A program made the position numbers and the translations under genes. A DNA stretch of 64,000 bases from Megalobrama amblycephala (lineage: Eukaryota; Chordata; Actinopteri; Cypriniformes; Xenocyprididae). This document shows, one piece after another, positions 62,506 to 64,000 of the stretch (positions are counted from its first letter, which is position 1; every line of letters starts with the position of its first letter). Location of the stretch: positions 35,097,447 through 35,161,446 of the forward strand of contig NC_063049.1 of the NCBI RefSeq assembly GCF_018812025.1, read 5' to 3'. The notes beneath the pieces are model-generated. The model made no database searches, was not told the origin of the DNA, and saw only the letters and a program-made list of their open reading frames with translations.

Positions 62506-63606
62506 TAGCCTGGGTGCCAGCCCGAACCCTGCCCACAACATTTTTTGGACGGGAAGTTCGGTCTGGACTCGATCCATTGTGGAGTAATTATGCTCGGCTC
62601 CCAGAAGGCCGAGCCAATCAAATTGCCAGGGCGGGCTTTAATCGATGATGGACAGGCTATCTGCGGTTACGTAACCACCCACGTCATCAAAGAGCGCTTG
62701 GGGAGTTTGATTGACAAGTGATCTAACCAATCAGAACGCCGCATCCGCCATTTTGTCCGACAAAGCAGTCAGGAGTTAGAAGATTAACATCGGTGGAGTT
62801 AAACTTGAAAAATTGTGCATATTGACGTCTTTCCGCGTTTGAAACAACATTCATTCTCATGTCCATTCATGTTTATTTGATGCTATAAATGGACTAGTAG
62901 GAAGAGATGATCGGTTAACGAGCCTCTTGAGCTGAGGCGCTACAGCAATCTGTCACGATCATAGTCACAACACATTAAAGAGCCACAAAAGGTTTTTTAT
63001 TGTTTGAATTTTTTTAATAACTACACAGTTTGAAAGCTGGGACTTTGTTTAATATCATAAGTAACCAGCTCTGTCTCGTCTGTCGATGTGTTGTCAGTTT
63101 CCTCTTTGCTCCGCAATGTATTTTCCACTCTGTGTGGCGTGACAGCGCCACGGCTTGTCGGACAAAGCAACAGTAACTAAGGGGGGCGAGTCTTTGCGAA
63201 AGGTCAATTAGTTTACAACAATGATGGCTGTTGTTGAAGAACTGAGATGTGTAGATTCCGCCATCGCGTCCGTTATAGAAGATATCGACAGCGCATTAAT
63301 TTTAAAAGAGGAACAGAGGACCGCGATCAAGGCATTTGTCGATGGGAAAGATGTCTTTGCCGTCCTTCCAACGGCATTCGGCAAAAGTTTGATTTATCAG
63401 TGGCCCCGATGGTCGCTAAGAAGAGTTCTGTTGACAACTATGCGTCGCTCAACATACGTCACTTACTCTATAGCTCTGATTGGTTGTAGGTCTATCCAAT
63501 TGAGGTCTTTCCTGGATCGGTTGAAATACGCCCCCATAATCAAAGCCCAATGGAGCAGTATCAGACTCATATTCTGACTAGAATTGAGTATGACCACGTC
63601 AGGCTA
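62506..63606 (+). mobile_element. 1.1-kb DNA transposon carrying a RecQ-like helicase fragment
   Basis: The ends TAGCCTG...CAGGCTA are flanked by the 9-bp direct repeat CAGGTGGCT at 62497-62505 and 63607-63615, so this is a discrete insertion. The duplication length recalls Mutator-like elements, but the terminal repeat is short and I cannot assign a superfamily. Its only coding content is the helicase fragment starting at 63221. Confidence 0.68.
63221..63577 (+). pseudogene. RecQ-like helicase N-terminal fragment
   Basis: From ATG 63221 the frame encodes a short acidic N-terminus, then a helicase motif 0 (LKEEQRTAIKAFVDGKDVFA) and a Walker A motif (LPTAFGKSLIYQ). The RecQ pattern is PTGxGKSL, so one glycine is replaced. 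Right after IYQ the expected LAPMVAKK continues in another frame (63247 frame), showing a one-base loss. Motifs II-VI are missing. It is a broken piece of an SF2 helicase inside a transposon, not a host gene exon. Confidence 0.75.
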
Positions 63607-63852
63607 CAGGTGGCTTTCTGTGCTCGGAATCCGAGTGAAATTTGCGAATTTGCGCTTAAATGGACAAATACACACAAAAATGTGTCAAAATACCTGTCTT
63701 GGCGAGTTTTCACTTAAATGCAGTCGGTTATGTCTTAAGTGAACATAAACAGTTGGGAAGATAATCAAATGCTTGTCAGTATATTAGATCTGAGCATTAG
63801 GTCTTAAAGTGACAGCAGCCTAATAAACCGGCTGCTGTCATTTAATGTCAAT

Positions 63853-63859
63853 CAAAAAA

Positions 63860-63899
<40 letters not shown>

Positions 63900-63900
63900 A
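63853..63900. repeat. (GAAA)n microsatellite
   Basis: About ten GAAA units after an A run. The strand is purely purine. Confidence 0.95.
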
Positions 63901-64000
63901 TCATTCACTGAATAACTTTATTAACTTTATTAAGAATCAATGTATATTTAATTCATATGGTGAAAACTATGCAGCTTTTTTTTATACATTTGATTACTTT

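Overview
The window is vertebrate, almost certainly from a cyprinid fish (carp, goldfish or zebrafish relative). The evidence is short AT-rich introns of roughly 90 nt, very dense DNA transposons, Tc1 elements of about 1.6 kb, TTAA-flanked fold-back elements beginning AGGGWTAGTTCACCC, a 5S-rRNA-derived SINE and a tRNA-derived SINE. There are no bacterial features, no CRISPR array and no recognisable rRNA or tRNA gene.

One host gene is supported: the 3' half of TEP1 (telomerase-associated protein 1) on the minus strand, from a first visible exon ending at 62293 to the stop codon at 43666. I could place 34 consecutive exons with compatible splice phases. They run through the end of a NACHT ATPase (P-loop and Walker B exons), a helical linker, a long WD40 array with an E/Q-rich insertion, and the C-terminus ending LSWRG. 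The N-terminal half (TROVE region) must lie beyond the right edge. One WD40 exon (49907-50038) breaks the frame by two bases, so the copy is either disabled or contains a sequence error.

The left 43 kb holds no host gene I can support. It is a mosaic of repeats: Tc1/mariner copies at 19.7-21.3 and 40.3-41.9 kb, a Tc1-like remnant split by a CACTA-like MITE at 31.1-32.1 kb, many TTAA-flanked palindromic elements (T2/Kolobok type), hAT elements with 8-bp duplications, a 1.5-kb fold-back at 22.2-23.8 kb, SINEs at 28.1 and 33.8 kb, an orientation-switching minisatellite at 30.0-31.0 kb, and microsatellites.

The same transposons explain most long TEP1 introns. Taking out one element and one target duplication returns three of them to about 84-104 nt. 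Notable items are two TTAA elements carrying THAP-domain relics, a 1.1-kb element with a 9-bp duplication carrying a RecQ-like helicase fragment, a 513-bp Tc1 deletion derivative with breakpoint microhomology, and a ~1-kb intronic palindrome whose arms include duplicated non-TIR flank sequence.
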